DNA of 64,000 bases from Hevea brasiliensis (GCF_030052815.1 NC_079493.1:57951191-58015190); one strand, 5' to 3'. Counted from the first letter of the stretch, positions 36,413 through 49,532 are shown. Made by a program: numbers and translations. Notes: generated by a model not told the origin, from the letters alone.

Positions 36413-39400
36413 TGTAACATCCTCATTTTCGTTGTCCGTACATTCTACTGTTCCGACAGCTAATGTCTGTCTCGGAAAGTCAGAATGTCTGGAACTACAC
36501 TTCGGTGATAATGAACAGACATATAATGATGAAATAAATAAGAATAAAATGCAAGAAAAATCAATGACAAATGAAAGAGAGAAAATGAAGCTAAGTTAAA
36601 CGAGCCGACACCGCAGCGATGGGTGACTGCATTGGGAAGGCCGTTGCCGACCCCAGGACCGTCGGGAACCCTCAGAATTTAATTTCGGGATGTAATTAAA
36701 GGTCTATTCAAATATAATTGACACTAGAATTATTAAAAAAAAATTAATAAATTAGTACAGAGAAAAATGAAAAATCGAGAAACAGACAAAAATTGATATT
36801 ACCGAAAAATCGGGAATATAACCTGAAGTGGGGTATTTTGGTCATTTGACACCTAGAGTTGCCTTTTGACCTCAATGTCCATTAAAAATAAATGATATTA
36901 CACTTAGAGAATGTCATGAAAAATTAAATTGTGATACATTATAAGAATAGTGAAAGAAATGGGGGGTAAAATCCAATTTATGAATCTTTGAATAATTAAC
37001 ATTAAAATCCAAGTTAGTGCTCCACTAACTCTTAATTTGGGACACTTAAATATTTCTTTGGGACAACAGAACCATCATCTTCCACCTTGAGAAATAACCA
37101 GCCAAGAGAAATGAAGTTCACCATGGAAATCACCATGGCCACCCCACATGCAACCTCCATGGGTGCATGATCAAGCCACCATTTCTACTTAGTTTCTTCA
37201 TCAAAGCTTGCACACACACCTTGGGCAGTATGTTTGAAGCAAAAGAAGAGGATTTGATGAAGTTTTGGTGAAGCTCAAAAAAGTTTAGTGTTAGTTTTTC
37301 ATCCCTTGCTTCATTAAAGTTTGTATTAAGGTTGAGACGAGTTAGATGGTGAAGAAATTTGAAGGATTCGATGAGTTATTGATATATTCAATTTTGGAAA
37401 GCCATGAAAATTTATTGTAGTTGAGTTTTTCTTACCTCTAATGGATGGAAATTAAGGTTGATTAACTTAAATGGAAGTGGTAGTAAGTTAATATCCAATG
37501 ATGTGCATGTTAGTGCTTGAATTAAGGGTTTGAATATGGGTCTTGATGCTTTGGCAAACTGCCATGTTTGGCAGCCTATTAAATCATGAATTTGTGTGTG
37601 AATTTGTAGTTTATTAATGAAATATGCTAGTATTAAATTGTGGGCAGTATGTGTAAGTGATATTGAAGTATGATTATGTTGAAGTGTATGTGTAATATTG
37701 ACATTGAGATATGTTGAATTTTGGTGGAAGTGAATGTTGAAGTTAATGGTGAATTGTGTGCATTGAGCACTTGAATATTCCGCCCAAAATTGTTGCTGGA
37801 ATTGTGTACAATATATATATATATATATGGAAGTGTTATTGATTGAATATTGAAGTAATAAGGAGGAGAAGGAATATCAAATTGGAAGTGTATGTGCTTT
37901 GTGCAGGTTGTGTATTGAAGGCAATACCTAAATTAGGCCATAAGTGCCAAACTGTGAACCCAATTGGTATGAGGCCAATGGGGGGTGAAACTAGACACCA
38001 AATAGGCCAACTTTCATGTAGAAATGTTGCCAAAATTCTGTCTAGAAACTGACCTTAAAAATGATCAATCCGGAATAGTAACCTTGCAACCCAGATTTTT
38101 GACCATATGAACAGTAGTCCTTGGGATGACTATAACTCACTTAAAACAGGTCCAATTGACCTGAAATCTTTACCATGGTTAGTCTAGACATAGATCTACA
38201 ATTCTTATGAAGACACGAAAGCCTAGAAATGGCCAGAACCAAGTCAAATGGCTTGCACAAGTTCGAGTACAAAAACTGCTGAACCAAAAGTGACCTAAAA
38301 TTGACCAAATTTTGCACTAAAAGTGCAATCTGTACAGCATTGGTGAATTGACCATCTCTTGGTCACACGACTCAGAATGACCTGAAATTTTGCCCCGCGT
38401 GCAATAAGACATAGACCTACAAATTTGTAGTTTAGACCAAAACCCAAAAACCGAGGGAACTAGGTCTTCCGGCTAGGTCAAAATAGTATACCGAAATCCG
38501 ATAAATTGCAATAAAATGTAATACACTTGGAAATGAAATTGGTAACATATACCAACACTAAAGGGCTATAAAATGTGACATATTGGTAACATTAGAATTG
38601 ACTCATGTAGAGTGCCTCAAGGGTCAACATTATAGGTTGACTAATGAAATGAATTGAAGGGAATAGTACCAAGAGAAATAGGACATTAAGCTAGACAAAT
38701 CTAGCACACAAAAATTGTGAAATTGACCAAATTTTGCACCAAAGGTGCAATCTGTCCAGCTGTAGTAAATTGACCATATCTTGGTCTATACAACTCATAA
38801 TGACCTGAAATTTTGCCCCGAGTGCAATAAGACATAGAGCTACAGTTTTACTTCTTTGACTAGAAGCTAAAAACCAAGGGAAATAGGACTTTAAGCTAGA
38901 CCAATCTAGCACACTAAAATTGCAAATTGGTAATTACATAAAATGATGCTTGAAGTGATTTGGCAATGAATGCCAACTTGTGAAAAGGGTAAATTGCATT
39001 ATATTGACAATATATTGAATTGTAAATTGTGACATGTTGATGCTAGAATCAACCTATCCATGATGCATAAAAAGGTCAATAATTTTATTGACCAGTGAAA
39101 GGCATAAAAATGTATAAACCCTATGAATAAAGAATTAAATATGTAACATTGTAATATGCCTTAAATTGCCTAGTTGACTAGTTTGGATAGGTTGGCATAC
39201 CAATAGGATTCTGACAGCTGTTCTGTAAATGACTTTACGTCATATTGTGTTTTTTGGCTTATTATGCCATACTATGATTTTAATAGCCTATGGCTATACA
39301 GATTGTGTTATTATACTCGGCTTAATGCCTGATTGATTATATGGCTTTTTAGCCACACTGTTTGCACACCGGGAGATACTTTGTGACCGATGGTGTGACG

Positions 39401-39819
39401 GCCCGAGGTACTAGGTACCCAATGCTAGTATATCCGTTTATCCAGTTTGGTCAGTGTATAGGCTATATGGGCAGTCATTTAAGATATTATTCAAATCAGG
39501 AAGCTAAGTTAAGTATAATATAATTTCAGTACAATTAATTAAGTATTGAATGAATGAGTAAAAGAGACTAGCAAAAGAAACATAATAAAAATATAAATTA
39601 CAGAACCGTAGAGACTTGAAATACAATACAATTAGAATAATTTGTATATTGGGTAGTATTACTGAAAAGTTATAAACTAAGCTCTTCCAAAAAAACTAGT
39701 ATATAAGATCATTGATACTAGAAATACCATATCAAATTAAATTGATTCCCGAGTATCCAAATTATGATTTATTTCTTTCTTTATTTATATATATTATTTC
39801 TTATTATACTATTGCCCCA

Positions 39820-39837
39820 CTAAGCAGAAATGCTTAG
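39820..39837 (+). other. Conserved LTR stem-loop, C 3' copy (GAAA loop)
   Basis: Arms CTAAGCA and TGCTTAG closing GAAA, then TTGCTTCCTCGCGTAG/GT, the acceptor-like site, 23 bases downstream. Confidence 0.76.
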
Positions 39838-40463
39838 CGCGATGGAATTGCTTCCTCGCGTAGGTACTGAAGGTAAAACCAGTACACTGTCGACTGAGAT
39901 TTTTGGAGTCCAGATCTGCAGAAGTGTCAGAAGAGTTCAAGATTGTCACCTCCTCAGTAATGCATGTAGATAGGGCTTATAATTATACATGTTATGTATT
40001 TTGTTCATTTTAAGTATATTGTAATTTCATTTGTATATCCTGTACTTGTCAAATTTATGTACTTAATTAGAAAAATATATAAGTTAATGAAATGTAAGAA
40101 TTCATTTCTGAATTGATTGTCTAATCATAATGATTCTGAATGAGATTGAGTTTAAGAAATTTTGAGAAACTGATGAGATATTATTAAGATAAATTGAGAT
40201 ATGAATTTGAATATATTGTGAATTGTCTTTGGCAGGTTCAGAAGAACTGTTAGTCTAAATTACAGCTGACACTTTGTCGGATTATCATTAAAATTTTTGA
40301 AATTTCCAAATTAGTTAGATTTTCATAAAAGTAAAAATAGCCTAAACCTTAAATAAAGTTTTTGAATAAATAAATCAAGAACTGTAATGAAATCAGATAA
40401 GATCAGCTGCTCCGGCACTCCGTGTAACACACTTTGCTTGGCTGCACTATAGACAGGTGAGGG

Positions 40464-40468
40464 GTGTT
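40464..40468 (+). other. TSD of the TRIM cluster, left copy (GTGTT)
   Basis: GTGTT at 40464-40468 and 41383-41387, flanking the entire inverted pair. Confidence 0.9.
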
Positions 40469-40860
40469 TGTAACACCCTAGGCAAATCCCACATCGACAA
40501 AACACGGGAGAGATGCTGGGCTTATAAGTTGGTGGTTCGTAACCCCTATTGACGCGTTTTAAAACCGTGAGGGCTTCGGCCCATAGCGGACAATATCACT
40601 AGTTGGCTGGGCCATTACATTTGTGGTATCAGAGCCGCTCCGCGTGCAACCTTGAACGATGGTGGGGCAAACCTCAGCGAGGACGCTAAGTCCCATAAGG
40701 GGGGTGGATTGTAACACCCTAGGCAAATCCCACATCGACAAAACACGGGAGAGATGCTGGGCTTATAAGTTGGTGGTTCGTAACCCCTATTGACGCGTTT
40801 TAAAACCGTGAGGGCTTCGGCCCATAGCGGACAATATCACTAGTGGGCCGGGCCATTACA
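40469..40860 (+). mobile_element. TRIM element 1 (392 bp)
   Basis: Two identical-length 151-bp LTRs (40469-40619 and 40710-40860), TGTAACACCC to GGCCATTACA. Between them are a primer site TGGTATCAGAGC (40624-40635), a 90-base internal part and a purine tract AAGGGGGGTGGAT. No coding capacity, as is usual for TRIMs, which rely on other elements' proteins. It lacks the 5S sequence that marks Cassandra TRIMs. Confidence 0.95.
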
Positions 40861-40870
40861 TTTGTTTAAA

Positions 40871-40989
40871 TGTAATGGCCCGGCCCACTAGTGATATTGT
40901 CCGCTCTGGGCCGAAGCCCTCACGGTTTTAAAACGCGTCACTAGGGGTTATGAACCACCAACTTATAAACCCAGCATCTCTCCCGTGTT
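40871..40989 (-). repeat. TRIM LTR fragment, inverted
   Basis: Starts TGTAATGGCCCGG and matches most of one TRIM LTR on the minus strand, breaking off at CCCGTG. With the TTTAAA spacer it looks like a ~123-bp tandem duplication of the start of TRIM 2. Confidence 0.85.
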
Positions 40990-40993
40990 TAAA

Positions 40994-41382
40994 TGTAATG
41001 GCCCAGCCCACTAGTGGTATTGTCCGCTCTGGGCCGAAGCCCTCACGGTTTTAAAACGCGTCACTAGGGGTTACGAACCACCAACTTATAAACCCAAAGA
41101 TCTCTCCGTGTTTTGCCGATGTGGGATTTGCCTAGGTGTTACAATCCACCCCCTTATGGGACTCGGCGTCCTCACGAGGTTTGCCCCACCATCGTTCAAG
41201 GTTGCACGCGGAGCAGCTCTGATACCACAAATGTAATGGCCCGGCCCACTAGTGATATTGTCCGCTCTGGGCTGAAGCCCTCACGGTTTTAAAACGCGTC
41301 ACTAGGGGTTACGAACCACCAACTTATAAACCCAGCATCTCTCACTTATTTTGCCGATGTGGGATTTGCCTAGGGTGTTACA
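40994..41382 (-). mobile_element. TRIM element 2, inverted (389 bp)
   Basis: Same structure as TRIM 1 on the minus strand: LTRs 40994-41143 and 41232-41382, primer site complement next to 41232, purine tract complement ATCCACCCCCTTAT at 41144-41157. The second GTGTT follows at 41383. Confidence 0.93.
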
Positions 41383-41395
41383 GTGTTACATATGC

Positions 41396-42068
41396 AATTA
41401 TATGATATATGCATGCTAAATGGATAATGTGCAAAGTGAGACCTTAATAGTAATTAGGATGACTATAAAATCTTCCAAACAAATGATTAAGTTGGAAATG
41501 CTATAATTAAAGTAATTATAACATGGGCCCTCCATTGGGGCAATTATTTTAAGAAATTTTAAATAGTTGCATAAGATGCAATTAATTTAAGAGATTTTCT
41601 TAAGAATAATTGTTAAGCATGAGATGTTGTAAATATGTAAATGGTTTGGTGGCCAATATTGGATGTACCTGAGGACATTAAAATTATTTGCATAATTACT
41701 GGCTCAATGGGATCAACTTAACTAATGCAAGATAAGTCAATAATGGATGTACCTAAGATTTTGAGCATTAGAGGCTAGGTAAATGATTGAACCTCACATG
41801 AGATGTGATGGGCAAGGAGTTGCTCACTTATAGTTTATTGTAATTCCAATAAGGGATGTACTTGAGGATGATCAATAGAATTATAAGAATTCAATCACCC
41901 ACTAGAAATCCATCCAACTAGGATTTCAGTTTTCTACTTTGGAAGTGTAGGATTCGCTAAGTTAGTGGGAGGACCAATTTGATTAAAAGACCATAATCAT
42001 TTTGGTTAATTACTTGATACATTTACTAATTAATCTGGTTATTTTCTGCAATTAATTTTCTAATAATA
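41396..42068 (+). other. Copia F untranslated leader, right part
   Basis: AT-rich and noncoding; continues the leader broken by C. The last ~120 bases match the leader of copia H (59511-59631). Confidence 0.82.
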
Positions 42069-42865
42069 ATGAGCACAGAACAACCACCACTATCCAATAT
42101 CCTTGCAAGCATACTTGATCGCAATAGGTTGACAGGACCTAATCTCTCTGATTGGCTAAGAAATTTGAAACTTGTCCTGAACCTTGAACATATAGGATAT
42201 GTTCTAGATTCAAATGTTCCTGGTCCCTTACCTCCAGAGGCCACTCAAGAGGAACATGAAACTTTGGACAAGTGGAAGGAGCATGATATGAGAGCTAAGT
42301 GTTACATGCTTACTTCCATGAGTAATGAGTTACAGAAGCAGCATGAGAACATGCAGAGTGCGAGTGAGATCCTCCTTCACCTACAAGAGTTGTATGGTGA
42401 GCACAGTAGGAATGCTAAGTATGAGATATCTAGGCAGCTATTTCGCATGAAGATGTCTGAGGGACAGAATGTTGGGGATCATGTCCACAAGATGATTCGA
42501 CTGATTGAGTAGTTGGAACATCTTGACTTCAACATGGATTTCCAACTACAGATGGATTTGATCCTTCAGTCCCTTCCTGAGTCTTTTGGGAATTTTGTGA
42601 CAAATTTCCATATGACTAAATTTCCATTTGATCCTTCAGCACTTTAGCTAGTTTACTCAACATGCTGGTTATTGCCCAAAAGAATATGCCGGGCAATAAA
42701 GAAAAAGAGGTAGCTTTGATTGCATATTCTTCTACAAGAAAGTCCAACAAGAAGAAGGGCAATAAGAAAAAGAAACCTCAGATTCCTAGTCCTTCCAAGA
42801 AGATAGTCAAACAGAAAAAGAAAATCAAAGTTGACAAAGGTAAAGGAAAGTGTTTCCATTACTAG
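42069..42865 (+). pseudogene. Copia F gag (UBN2-type), broken
   Basis: Starts at ATG 42069 (MSTEQPPLSNILASIL), the same start as the gag of copia H. The 42069-42512 frame is the UBN2 gag domain (DRNRLTGPNLSDWLRNLKLV, HEMQ-type helices, YEISRQLFRMKMSEGQNVGDH). A TAG replaces a Gln codon at about 42510. Homology continues through FQLQMDLILQSLPESF, a small rearrangement near 42620, and a Lys-rich linker (42720-42840). The zinc knuckle is destroyed by a triplicated 23-bp unit at 42845-42910. Confidence 0.9.
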
Positions 42866-44165
42866 CAGGAAAGTGTTTCCACTGCCAACAGGAAAGTGTT
42901 TCCACTGTCCAGAGTATAGCAATATAAAAGAATGCAATGCCATGATGAAAATCAACTCAAAATTCAAATATATTTGGCACTTAAGATTAGGTCATGTTGC
43001 AGAAGATAGAATTACAAAATTGGAGAAAATGAGGATTTTATCCTCATTGGGCTCTGAGCCTACTCTAACTTATGAATCTTGCCTTCAGGGCAAAATGACT
43101 AGATCACCCTTTGTTGGACAAGGGCTAAGGGCTGAAAATATTTTGGAGCTAATACATAGTGATGTATGTGATCCATTTAAGGAAATGGTTAAAGGCGATT
43201 TTCATTACTTTATTACCTTTACTGATGATAAATCAAGGTTTGGGTATTTGTATTTGATGAAATACAAACATGAATCCTTTGAAAAGTTCAAAGAATTTAA
43301 ATCTAAAGTAGAAAATCAAACAGGAAAGAATATTAAAGCTCTTCGATCAGATCGTGGAGGTGAATATTTGAGTACTGAATTTGATGAATACTTGAGAGAG
43401 CACGGCATTGTTTCCCAGCTGACTCCTCTAGGAATGCCACAGCTGAATGGTGTATCTGAAAGGAGAAATTGTACCCTATTGGATATGGTACGTAGTATGA
43501 TGAGCTATACTGATATGCCAATCTCCTTTTAGGGATTTCCATTAGAATCAGCTTTGTATATTCTGAATAGGATTCCATCAAAATCAGTTTCTTCCACACC
43601 TTATGAGATATGGCATGGAAGAAAACCAAGTCTTAAGCATGTTAAGATTTGGGGTTGTCCAGCTTATATCAAAAAGCTGAACACTGATAAATTGGAAACC
43701 AGATCAGAAAAGGGTCGATTTGTTGGATATCCAAAAGATATTTTTGGATATTATTTTTATTTGCCTACATCACAAAAGGTTGTGGTGAGTAGAGATGCCA
43801 TATTTCTTGAACAACAGTTTGTCCAAGAAGGAGGCAAAGGAAGGCAAATAGAGTTGGAATTAGAGAATTCTGAGTAATCAATAGATCAGATGGATATATA
43901 TCCATCTAGTCAACCTATACTCATTGATGAAACCTCTACAGCTATTCCTCGTAGAACAACCAAAGTATCTCACCCACCAGTGAGATACGGTTCCCTTCAT
44001 GAAGAAGAACAAGAGTTGTCTATTCATGAAGAAGTAGATCATGGAGATGATCCACTTACCTATGAAGAAGCTATATCAGATAAAGATTCTTCAAAATGGA
44101 TTGATGCTATGAAATCTGAAATTGATTCCATGTATAAGAATCAAGTTTGGGATTTGCATCTATAG
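42831..44165 (+). pseudogene. Copia F pol: pre-integrase, integrase, RT start
   Basis: One frame with stops at 43533 (TAG for Trp in SFWGF), about 43875 and 44163. It shows the gag-pre-integrase HHCC module (WHLRLGHVAEDRI, CLQGKMTRSPF) and the integrase core with all three catalytic acidic residues in context (IHSDVCDPF, LRSDRGGEY, NGVSERRN). Then come the connecting region (YEIWHGRKPSLKHVKIWGC, RFVGYPKD) and the first part of RT (KWIDAMKSEIDSMYKNQVWDL). The protease expected between gag and integrase is missing: the zinc-knuckle remnant joins almost directly to the pre-integrase domain. Confidence 0.92.
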
Positions 44166-44895
44166 AGATAGAGCGAAAAGAATAATTGGTTTATCCCAAA
44201 GTCTATACTTGGAAAAGGTGTTAAGGAGGTTTAACATGCTTGATTCCAAGAGAGGATTGTTACCAGTGAGACATGGTATTCACCTTTCTAAAGAGATGTC
44301 TCCAAAGACATCTGAGGAAAGAGATAAGATGGCCAGGATTCCATATGCTTTGGCTATTGGAAGTTTAATATATGCAATATTGTGTACTAGGCCAGATATC
44401 GAATATGCTGTTAGTTTGACTAGCAGGTTTCAATCCAATCCAGGTTTGGAACACTGGATAGCTTTCAAGAATATCCTTAAGTACTTGAGAAGAACTAAGG
44501 ATTTATTCTTGATCTATGGAGGTAGAGACTTGCAATTGGATGGTTATACTGATTCTGATTTCCAATCAGATATCGATGATAGAAAGTCTACCTCTGGATA
44601 TGTGTTCATTTGTAATGGAGGTGCAGTCAGTTGGAAGAGTTCCAAACAGAGCACGACTGCAAATTCCACTACCAAGGCTGAGTATATTGCTGCATCAGAT
44701 ACAGCAAAGGAAGCTGTTTGGATAAAGAAGTTCATGACAGAACTTACAATAGTTCCTTCCATTGAGTCAACAATTCCACTACATTGTGACAATAATGGAG
44801 CTAAGGAACCAAGGTCTCACCAAAAACCCAAACACATAAAAAGGCGCTACCACATTATCAGAGAAATAGTTGGGCAAGGCGATGTAGCCATGTAG
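44158..44895 (+). pseudogene. Copia F pol end: RT tail and RNase H
   Basis: In a different frame from the integrase part. Starts at a deletion junction near 44160 with RAKRIIGLSQSLYLEKVLRR, the region after the RT palm, so the RT catalytic YVDD block is gone. Continues with YALAIGSLIYAILCTRPDI, the RNase H domain (DGYTDSDFQSDIDDRKSTSGY, TTKAEYIAASDTAKEAVW, LHCDNNGAK) and the copia C-terminus HIKRRYHIIREIV, ending at TAG 44893. The RNase H acidic residues look intact. Confidence 0.9.
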
Positions 44896-45023
44896 AAAAT
44901 AGCATTAGCTAAAAATCCAGCTGATCCATTCACTAAGCCTATGTCACAGACTTAGCTAGACTGTCATCTTGAGAAGATCGGTCTAAGATATTGTAATGAA
45001 TGGCTCTAGTGCTAGTGGGAGAT
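44896..45023 (+). other. Copia F 3' tail and polypurine tract
   Basis: Short noncoding tail ending GCTAGTGGGAGAT (about 45011-45023), the purine primer, directly before the 3' LTR. Confidence 0.85.
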
Positions 45024-45874
45024 TGTTAGTAGTATGCCCTAGAGCATATCATTTAGTATGTATCTTGTACATATTTTTATTAATAAAAGGCATTTTCACT
45101 TTTCCATTTACATAATATATTTATGTTTAATAGAAAAGGTCCATTGATATTTTATTAGAAATTCTATTCTTAAGTTGTTAAGAATATAAGTGACAGTATT
45201 TCTAGTACAAAGTATCATAAATAGGTTCACAATCGAGGATACTTCATAATAAGGACATGACTTATCTAGAAAGATTGTATTCATATTTGTTACCAAGTTA
45301 TTTATATGAGATATAAATAAGATGGAATGGTGAGTCTCATGCCATATAGCAAACATGATAGGCACTTATAAATGACAAGTAGGCCGAACCAGTGACACTT
45401 ATGACAAGCATATGGAGTTTACTCTTGTCAATGTTTTATCATAAATCATATCAGTGCATATAATCTTTAGACCTGAGATAGCACAATTATCTTGCATATA
45501 GGTAGTTTGAGTTTGATACTGCTTTCATACTTGTACTGTGTATGGGTATATGGGCATGTGTTGGCTCCTACTAGTTATATATGGAGGTAGGTATTGATCA
45601 AGATGGAATCTGTTCCTCTAAGTAAATAGAGATAAAATCCTATGTTCATTTAATTGTTCTTGATGTTTCAAGTTCCTGGCCAGGACAGATAAATTTATTC
45701 AGAAAAGAGTTTCTGATGAGAAAATCTTTTTAATCAAGAACTAAAATTAAAAGAGAACATAATATTCATAGCAAATGAAGTTTGACATAAACCATGACTC
45801 CAGCTTGAGTTGGGATTTTGTAACAGAGAGATTCCAATGCATGGTAACATATTATTATAGGTTCATTTAAGGTA

Positions 45875-45879
45875 AACCT
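45875..45879 (+). other. TSD of solo LTR G, left copy (AACCT)
   Basis: AACCT at 45875-45879 and 50192-50196. Confidence 0.92.
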
Positions 45880-47349
45880 TGTAACATCCTCCCGGTAACC
45901 GTACAGTCTACTGTTCCGGTGACCGGTGTCGGTCCGGACAGCTAGAACGTCCGGAAAAATATTTAAACTAAAGCGAGGAACCATAATTAACTCAAATATT
46001 AATAAGAAAAATTTAGTAAAAATTTTAGAAATAAAAATACAACTAAGTCAAATGAGCCGGTGCCCAAGCGATAGGTAACCGGAGGGAAGTTGCGGTTCTC
46101 GCAACGAGGAGCCCTAGACCCGGGGGAAAAATTATAAAATAATTTTTGGGACTCCAGAGAAGGGTCATTGAGGTTCCCATGGCATTAGAATGCCAAGAAA
46201 ATATTTAGAAAAATTTTTCAATCGGTACAAACAATTTTGACCCGTTAAGCCAAACGGAGGGCATTTTGGTCATTTCGCCTTCCGAGGTGATTTTTGGCCG
46301 ACTTGTCCAGTTGAGTAAATAATTAATATAACATAAAATATGAATAAACATTACTAGAAATTAAATTGAAAATGAGTAGTGGAGGAAAGGAAAGAAAATG
46401 AGGAAAAAAGCCTAATTATGACATCATGGTGATGTCATTAAGAAAATTTGGACCAATCACAATTTAGCCATCCTTTGACTAACTAAATAAAAGACTAAAT
46501 GAAGACTAAATCCACCAAAATTGCAGCAGCCATCTTCCCCAAAAATCCAGCCGAAACCCTCTCCCCATTTCCCTCCATTAATTTGCAACAAAAGCTTCAA
46601 ATTTCCATGCTTCCTCACCCTAAAACCCATAAGTCCCTTCATCAAAAATTAATCACACACCTTGCTAAACCTTTTGGCAGCCAACAAGAGGGAAGAAAGT
46701 GAAGTTTAGGGCTTTAGAAATTCTGCCCAATCAAGGTTAGTGCATATATACACTTAAAACTTTTAATTTCTATGTTAAGGACTTGAAACCAACAGGTATT
46801 TGTGAATGAAATGAACCAAACTCATGTGTATGTCCAATATAGAATTCGGCAGCCCTATTGAAGGTATAGGAATAAGTGTTTTGTTGGTCTTAAAGTGGAC
46901 AAAAAATGATGTTGAGGATATATATATATATATATATATATATAGGTGATGAATTGGTATGCTAACTAAGGCACCTTGTAGAAATTATATTGTGAAGCTA
47001 GGGTTTTGGGAAGTAAAAATTAGCTTGGCTTATGAAATTGTTAAAGTACATCCTAATGGTCAATTAGTGACCATTTGAAGGAATTTGACCTTAATTGGGA
47101 CTGGAATGAAGCATGGCAAAGGGAAGGTGTGTGCTGCCTAGAGGGTGCAGAATGGTGACTAAAAATTCAGTCCAATTACACAGCCATAACTTTGGCTGTG
47201 TTAGTCCAATTGGTGTTTGGCCAATTGGACATGAAACTAGGTTTATAATGGCACATTTTTTCTGAAGAAACCATGCCCAAAGGACCAAAGCAAGAGGACC
47301 AAAACTTGGCCCCAATCCGGATACCCTGAAACTGCCTCTGCAGAATTGA

Positions 47350-47376
47350 CCAAATGAACAGTAACTGTTCATTTGG
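47350..47376. other. 27-bp palindrome in solo LTR G
   Basis: Identical to 25920-25946 in E: perfect 13-bp arms around one base. Confidence 0.85.
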
Positions 47377-48931
47377 CCATAACTCACTGTAGATTTGGTT
47401 AATTGACCTGAAATTTTTACAGCAACAAGTTAAGACATAGACAAACAACTTTCATGAAGAAACCTACTCCAAATTATGACCAGAACCTAACCCAAATGGC
47501 AGTCACAGTTACTGTTCAAACCTGCAACTCTGCAGATTTTCATTTGAGCAGTAATGTTTGGATGGCTATAACTCTCTCTAGAAAACTCGGATTTAGGCGA
47601 TTCTTGAACCGATGGAAACCTAAGGCATAGTAGAACATTTCATATGAATAAAGTTAGACCAAATTATGAACTTAACTTGGTCAAATTACTGACCAAAGTT
47701 GGACCAAAATCTGCCAAAACCCAAAAGTGCAGCATGAACAGTGCACGTGAACAGTAAACTTATTTTGGCCATAACTTGAGCTAAAAAACTCCAAATGGAG
47801 TGATTCAAAAAAGGAAATTCAACTAGACAAAATAAGGAACAACTTTCATGTTTACCATTTCCTCAAATTCCCACTGCAACAATGCTTAATGGAATAGTAA
47901 AGTTAAGTTTCAAAAACCGAAAATTGGCAATTTTGCCAAATGACCTAAGCTTTGAGGAAGTGACCAAAACTAACAAGTTTTAAATGCAAAATGTGGTATG
48001 TTGGGAATGCCAAAACCAATGTACATAATTTCTACCTAAAAGTCAACATTTTTGTTGACCAAAGAAGTGAATAGTGACACCAAAACTTGAAATTCAAAAT
48101 TTGAAATTAGAAATGCATCTAGGGGACTTTAAATTACAATTGGCAATTAATACTAGCAAATGTAAAACTCAAAATGTGGGATCTTGGTGTAATTAGAATT
48201 AACATATCCCTTAAGTATGAAAAAGTCAACATTTTGGTTGACTAGTAAGGTGAATAGTAATCAAAATAATTAGCAAATTAAGATGAAGACCTAGAACCAA
48301 TTCTAAGCTTAAATGCTTAGAATGGTATGACAAATGTGGACTATGCATCTTAGTCAAAATTGTTAAAAAGGGAATTAAGAGCATAAATTTGAAATCCATG
48401 AAATTTTCATGGATTACTTGAAACATGAAAAATAAGTCACCTAATTGATGTGAATAAATAGTTAGGGCATATATGCCCATCACAAATGGAATTCATAAAA
48501 TATTAGTAACTCAACTTGAAATATAAAATTTGTAATTACATAAGTAGACTCTTGAATGTATAAATGAGAAAGGAAAAATGTTTTGAATACAATGGTACAT
48601 GTGAACCATTGTTTAGAATTGGGATCAATATGAATAACATAATGAATAGATAAATAAACCATATTAATGTATGAATGAGATATTAGTTCTCATTATTGTA
48701 AAGAGGAGAAGTATTTTGAGTACAATGGTATAAAAGGATAATTGATGTGAATTGTGATCATATAAATGATCAAATGAATGTATGAATTATGATTGAAATT
48801 TATCATGAAATAATGAAGTCATAAAGCACAATATATTAATATTTTAAAGTATCAAATGCCCTAGTATACCTAACAAGATTGGTTTGGATAGTTTGGCATG
48901 CCAATAGGGTATTGTTTTAGCAGTACTGCGA

Positions 48932-49010
48932 AAGGCTTTATGCCTGTATTCATGGCTTTATGCCCGTATTCATGGCTTTTATGCCCGTATGCATGGCTTT
49001 TATGCCCGAT
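48932..49010. repeat. About 21-bp CATGGCTTTTATGCCCGTAT array in G
   Basis: Four units, as in E and D. Confidence 0.85.
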
Positions 49011-49514
49011 TATGTGATATCATGGCTTTTTAGCCACATTGACTGCATACATGGTTGACGTTCTGTGTCCCATGGTATGACGGCCCGAGGCACCGCGGTG
49101 TCCAGTGCCAACGACCCGTTATCCAGTCCAGTCGTCTAGTATAGGTTACTTGGGCAGTCAATTAAAGTATTATTCAATTCAGGCAGCTAAGTTAAGTTAA
49201 GTATAATGAAAATCCAGTACAATTAAATTAAGTATTGAATGAATAAGCAAAAGAGATTAGCAAATGAAACTTAAAAAAAATATAAATTGCAGGACGGTTC
49301 ATACTTGATATACAATACAGATAGAATAAATTATATACCTGCTAGTATTACTGAAAAGTTATAAACTAAGCACTTCCAAAGAGGAACAAACTAGTATATA
49401 AGATCATTGATACTAGAAATACCATACCAAATTAAATTGATTCTTGAGTATCTGAATTATCATTTATTTCTTTCTTTACTTGTATATATTATTTCTGGTT
49501 ATATTATTGCACCA

Positions 49515-49532
49515 CTAAGCAGAAATGCTTAG
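49515..49532 (+). other. Conserved LTR stem-loop, G copy (GAAA loop)
   Basis: Arms CTAAGCA and TGCTTAG closing GAAA; CGCAG 26 bases downstream. Confidence 0.76.

Larger units (their letters stand above)
16699..41390 (+). mobile_element. Gypsy element C (Tekay/Del-like, defective), TSD TATGC
   Basis: 5' LTR 16699-20766, primer site 20772-20783, internal region 20767-23406 plus 36198-36412, 3' LTR 36413-41390. Element D interrupts the internal region (TSD TTAAC) and a TRIM pair interrupts the last bases of the 3' LTR. The net internal length is about 2.85 kb. The order is noncoding block, gag, protease, partial RT, end of RNase H, integrase N-terminus, purine tract. It lies in the leader of copia F, so it inserted after F did. 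Confidence 0.95.
36413..41390 (+). repeat. 3' LTR of gypsy C, interrupted by TRIM pair
   Basis: 36413-40468 plus the last three bases ACA at 41388-41390 (after the GTGTT duplication). Net length about 4059 bp, collinear with 16699-20766. Contains a 5S-like segment (36593-36643), a donor-like site changed to AGTTTAGTG (near 37282), a stem-loop (39820-39837) and acceptor-like GTAG/GT (39860-39865). Confidence 0.93.

Noticed and set aside
40469..41382. Cassandra-type TRIM
   Set aside because: Structure and size fit a TRIM, but the 151-bp LTRs show no 5S rRNA-like boxes, so I do not assign Cassandra.
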